This document shows positions 6,116 through 8,094 of a stretch of DNA of 8,094 bases, one piece after another (position 1 is the stretch's first letter; each line of letters opens with the position of its first letter). Below the pieces are notes generated by a model. That model was not told the origin of the DNA and searched no databases. It was given only the letters and a program-made list of their open reading frames with translations. The DNA is taken from NCBI GenBank assembly GCA_025061865.1, contig JANXAA010000086.1:1-8094 (forward strand), written 5' to 3'. Origin of the DNA: Acidobacteriota bacterium. Lineage in GTDB: Bacteria > Acidobacteriota > HRBIN11. A program made the translations under genes and the position numbers.

Positions 6116-7561
6116 ATGGCCCTTCGATTTGAATTCGGAGAAGCGAAGCTCTACATCGGGGGTCGGTGGGTCTCAGGAGGCCCCCCCTTGGAGGTTCGTA
6201 ACAAGTACAGTGGAGACGTCATCGGGACGATCCCGACGGCCCGGGAAGACGATGTCGATACAGCTATCGCCGCCGCCCAGAAGGCGGCGCCCGTCATGGC
6301 GGAAATGCCGGCTTACCGGCGAGCCGACATCCTGGCCCGGACGGTGGCCCTTATCCGAGAACGGCGAGATGAATTCGCCCGGACGATTGCGGCCGAGGCG
6401 GGGAAGGCCCTCAAGTGGGCTCGCGTCGAGGTCGACCGAGCCATGATGACGTTCACGATCGCCGCCGAGGAGGCCCGCCGGATTCACGGCGAGACGGTTC
6501 CCCTGGACGCCGTCCCAGCCGGTGAGGGTTATTTCGGGTTTTACGTCCGTCGACCCGTCGGCGTCGTGGCAGCCATCACGCCCTTCAACTTTCCCCTGAA
6601 CCTGGTCGCCCACAAGGTCGCCCCGGCGATTGCGGCGGGCAACGCCCTGGTCCTGAAGCCGGCCAGCTCGACGCCCCTGACGTCGGTCCTGCTGTGTCGC
6701 GCCTTGGAAGAAGCGGGCCTGCCGCCAGGGGCCATCAACCTCGTCGTCGGACCGGGCCACACCGTCGGGGAATGGCTCGTGCGAGACCCCCGCGTGGCGA
6801 AGGTGACCTTCACCGGGAGTGCGGATGTCGGAGAACGCATCACTCAAATCGCCGGCATCAAGAAGGTGACCCTTGAGCTGGGTAACACCTCGCCGGTCAT
6901 CATCGCTCCAGACGCTGACCTGGCGTGGGCGGCCCGGCGGTGCGCCGTCGGGGCCTACTACAACTCAGGCCAGGTCTGCCTCTCGGTCCAGCGGGTCTAT
7001 GCCGAGCGGCCGGTGTATGATCCATTCCTGGAACGGTTCGTCCGAGAGACGGAGTCGATGGTCGTCGGCGACCCCCTGGATGAGGGGGTCGACGTCGGGC
7101 CGATGATTGACGAACGGGAGGCTCGACGGATTGAAGCCTGGGTGACCGAAGCGACCCAGGAGGGTGCCCAGGTCGTCACAGGCGGTCGACGGGAAGGTCC
7201 GGTCTACTGGCCGACGGTTCTCGTGAACGTCAAGCCCGAGATGAAGGTCGTCGCCCAGGAGGCCTTTGCCCCCATCGCCAACGTCATCGAGTACGACGAC
7301 TTCGAGGAAGCCCTCCGGCAGGCCGACGCGACGGAATACGGCCTCCAAGCCGCCGTCTTTACGCGAGACATCCAACGAGTTTTCCAAGCCATCCGTCGGT
7401 TGAACTTCGGGGGCGTCATCATCAATGACGCTCCGACATTTCGGGCAGACCACATGCCCTACGGCGGCAACCGTCAAAGCGGCCTCGGCCGAGAAGGCGT
7501 CCGTTATGCCATCGAGGAGATGACGAATATCCAGATGGTCGCCATCCGGCTGGGTACCTAA
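6116..7561 (+). CDS. NAD(P)-dependent aldehyde dehydrogenase family protein
   Basis: This cytoplasmic enzyme would oxidise an aldehyde to a carboxylate with NAD(P)+. The 481-residue length and motif order fit the ALDH superfamily: ITPFNFP with the oxyanion-hole Asn (N158), the cofactor-binding lysine in LKPAS (K181), FTGS of the Rossmann fold (232-235), the general base in LELG (E254), the catalytic cysteine in NSGQVC (C288), the cofactor-binding glutamate in QEAFAP (E382), and the terminal MPYGG...SGLGREG (447-461). The loop after E254 reads LELGNTSP where most members have LELGG. FTGSADVGERI and the REGVRYAIEEMT ending resemble the lactaldehyde, succinate-semialdehyde and GapN-like branches, but the substrate cannot be fixed. 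The true start is the ATG at 6116. An alcohol dehydrogenase gene starts 109 bp downstream, so the pair could take an alcohol to an acid. Confidence 0.95.
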   Translation: MALRFEFGEAKLYIGGRWVSGGPPLEVRNKYSGDVIGTIPTAREDDVDTAIAAAQKAAPVMAEMPAYRRADILARTVALIRERRDEFARTIAAEAGKALKWARVEVDRAMMTFTIAAEEARRIHGETVPLDAVPAGEGYFGFYVRRPVGVVAAITPFNFPLNLVAHKVAPAIAAGNALVLKPASSTPLTSVLLCRALEEAGLPPGAINLVVGPGHTVGEWLVRDPRVAKVTFTGSADVGERITQIAGIKKVTLELGNTSPVIIAPDADLAWAARRCAVGAYYNSGQVCLSVQRVYAERPVYDPFLERFVRETESMVVGDPLDEGVDVGPMIDEREARRIEAWVTEATQEGAQVVTGGRREGPVYWPTVLVNVKPEMKVVAQEAFAPIANVIEYDDFEEALRQADATEYGLQAAVFTRDIQRVFQAIRRLNFGGVIINDAPTFRADHMPYGGNRQSGLGREGVRYAIEEMTNIQMVAIRLGT

Positions 7562-7656
7562 CACACGTGGGATCCCGAATAAGGGGTCGGCGATTAGGGA
7601 GTCTGGGGAAAGGTCAGGGGAAACCGACACCCAGGACTCAGTACCGGATACCAAAT

Positions 7657-7663
7657 GAGGAGG
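7657..7663 (+). promoter_or_regulatory. Ribosome binding site of the alcohol dehydrogenase gene
   Basis: GAGGAGG ends 7 bases before the ATG at 7671 and confirms the start of the reading frame that runs off the window. Confidence 0.75.
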
Positions 7664-7670
7664 CGTTTGA

Positions 7671-8094
7671 ATGAAGACGGTCGCCGTCGTCTTGTATGAG
7701 ATGGGGCGGTCGCCACCTTATCAGGTGTCCCAACCCCTCGTCGTCGAAGAGGTCGAGCTCGAAGGCCCCGGCCCTGGACAAGTCCTCGTTGAGATCGCGG
7801 CCGCCGGAGTTTGCCATTCGGACCTCTCGGTCGTCGACGGCTCTCGACCCCGCCCAGTGCCGATGGTCCTGGGACATGAGGCCGCCGGCATCGTCCAGGA
7901 GGTCGGCCCTGGCGTACAGGACCTGAAACCGGGCGATCGTGTCATATTTTCCTTTGTGCCGGCCTGTGGTCACTGCATCCCCTGCGCGACGGGCCGGCCC
8001 GCCTTGTGTGAGAATGGCCATCGGGCGAACGTCGCCGGCACACTCCTGGACGGTTCCGTCCGATTTCGGAATACTCAAGGGCATCCCTTGTACC
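7671..8094 (+). CDS. Zinc-dependent medium-chain alcohol dehydrogenase (5' part, cut by the window edge)
   Basis: The first 141 codons of an MDR-superfamily alcohol dehydrogenase are present, about 40 percent of a usual 340-370-residue protein; the frame is still open at the window end. This is the catalytic GroES-like domain. Visible features are the catalytic zinc ligands C48 in GVCHSD and H69-E70 in LGHEAAGIV, the GxGV turn (80-82 region) and LKPGDRVIF (86-93). The four structural-zinc cysteines C99, C102, C105 and C113 lie in the ACGHCIPC...LC pattern. All ligands are intact, so an active NAD(P)-dependent enzyme interconverting an alcohol and an aldehyde or ketone is likely. The Rossmann domain, which would tell NAD from NADP, lies beyond the window. 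The gene follows the aldehyde dehydrogenase by 109 bp on the same strand without a strong terminator, so co-transcription is plausible. The substrate is unknown. Confidence 0.93.
   Translation, partial: MKTVAVVLYEMGRSPPYQVSQPLVVEEVELEGPGPGQVLVEIAAAGVCHSDLSVVDGSRPRPVPMVLGHEAAGIVQEVGPGVQDLKPGDRVIFSFVPACGHCIPCATGRPALCENGHRANVAGTLLDGSVRFRNTQGHPLY

Noticed and set aside
6173..6847. 224-codon antisense open frame under the aldehyde dehydrogenase
   Set aside because: Same cause: a mirror of the biased codons of the sense gene, with no recognisable domain.
7600..7638. Imperfect inverted repeat (AGTCTGGG with CCCAGGACT) between the aldehyde and alcohol dehydrogenase genes
   Set aside because: It needs a bulge and a 22-base loop, and no T-run follows, so it is too weak to call a terminator.
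6965..7654. 229-codon antisense open frame under the aldehyde dehydrogenase
   Set aside because: Long antisense frames are expected where codons favour G or C at the third position. It has no motif and covers a well-conserved gene.
1..8094. Mobile elements, CRISPR arrays, tRNA or rRNA genes
   Set aside because: No transposase or integrase motifs, regularly spaced repeats, or tRNA-like folds were seen on either strand.

Overview
The window is a GC-rich stretch of bacterial DNA in which every gene I can support lies on the + strand. Intergenic gaps are mostly short, and the codons favour G or C in the third position, with many GTC, CGG and GAC. Two features point to a diderm (Gram-negative type) envelope: a predicted outer-membrane beta-barrel with a cleavable signal peptide and a terminal Phe, and a cyclase-family hydrolase with its own N-terminal export segment. 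I cannot name the species. Soil, hot-spring or other uncultured GC-rich lineages would all fit.

Region 1 (about 1-3444) is a branched-chain amino acid type (HAAT/Liv family) ABC importer in the order livH-livM-livG-livF. The first two junctions, H/M and M/G, are ATGA overlaps, which suggests translational coupling; livF follows livG after 69 bp. Just upstream of livH, the last 35 codons of another reading frame end at position 110. They have the right codon bias and may be the tail of the cognate substrate-binding protein, but that identity is a guess from position.

Region 2 (3445-5834) starts with a 313 bp intergenic stretch carrying a near-consensus sigma70-type promoter (TTGACG, 17 bp spacer, TACAAT). 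It is followed by a predicted outer-membrane beta-barrel gene, a spacer with a perfect 13 bp inverted repeat, and a cyclase-family (PF04199/COG1878-like) protein with an export signal. A 9 bp GC hairpin follows the cyclase stop.

Region 3 (5835-8094) has a 281 bp leader without a clear promoter, an NAD(P)-dependent aldehyde dehydrogenase, and the first 141 codons of a zinc-dependent medium-chain alcohol dehydrogenase cut off by the window edge.

Read together (inference), the genes could form a scavenging pathway. The barrel would pass a small molecule across the outer membrane, the exported cyclase would hydrolyse it outside the cytoplasm, the Liv-type importer would bring the product in, and the alcohol and aldehyde dehydrogenases would oxidise it to a carboxylate. 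No substrate can be named from sequence. I found no mobile element, CRISPR array, tRNA or rRNA, and no clearly new class of system. The points most worth checking are the substrate of this grouping, the asymmetric ATPase pair, the altered metal motif of the cyclase, and the two-way-pairing repeat at 4744-4789.
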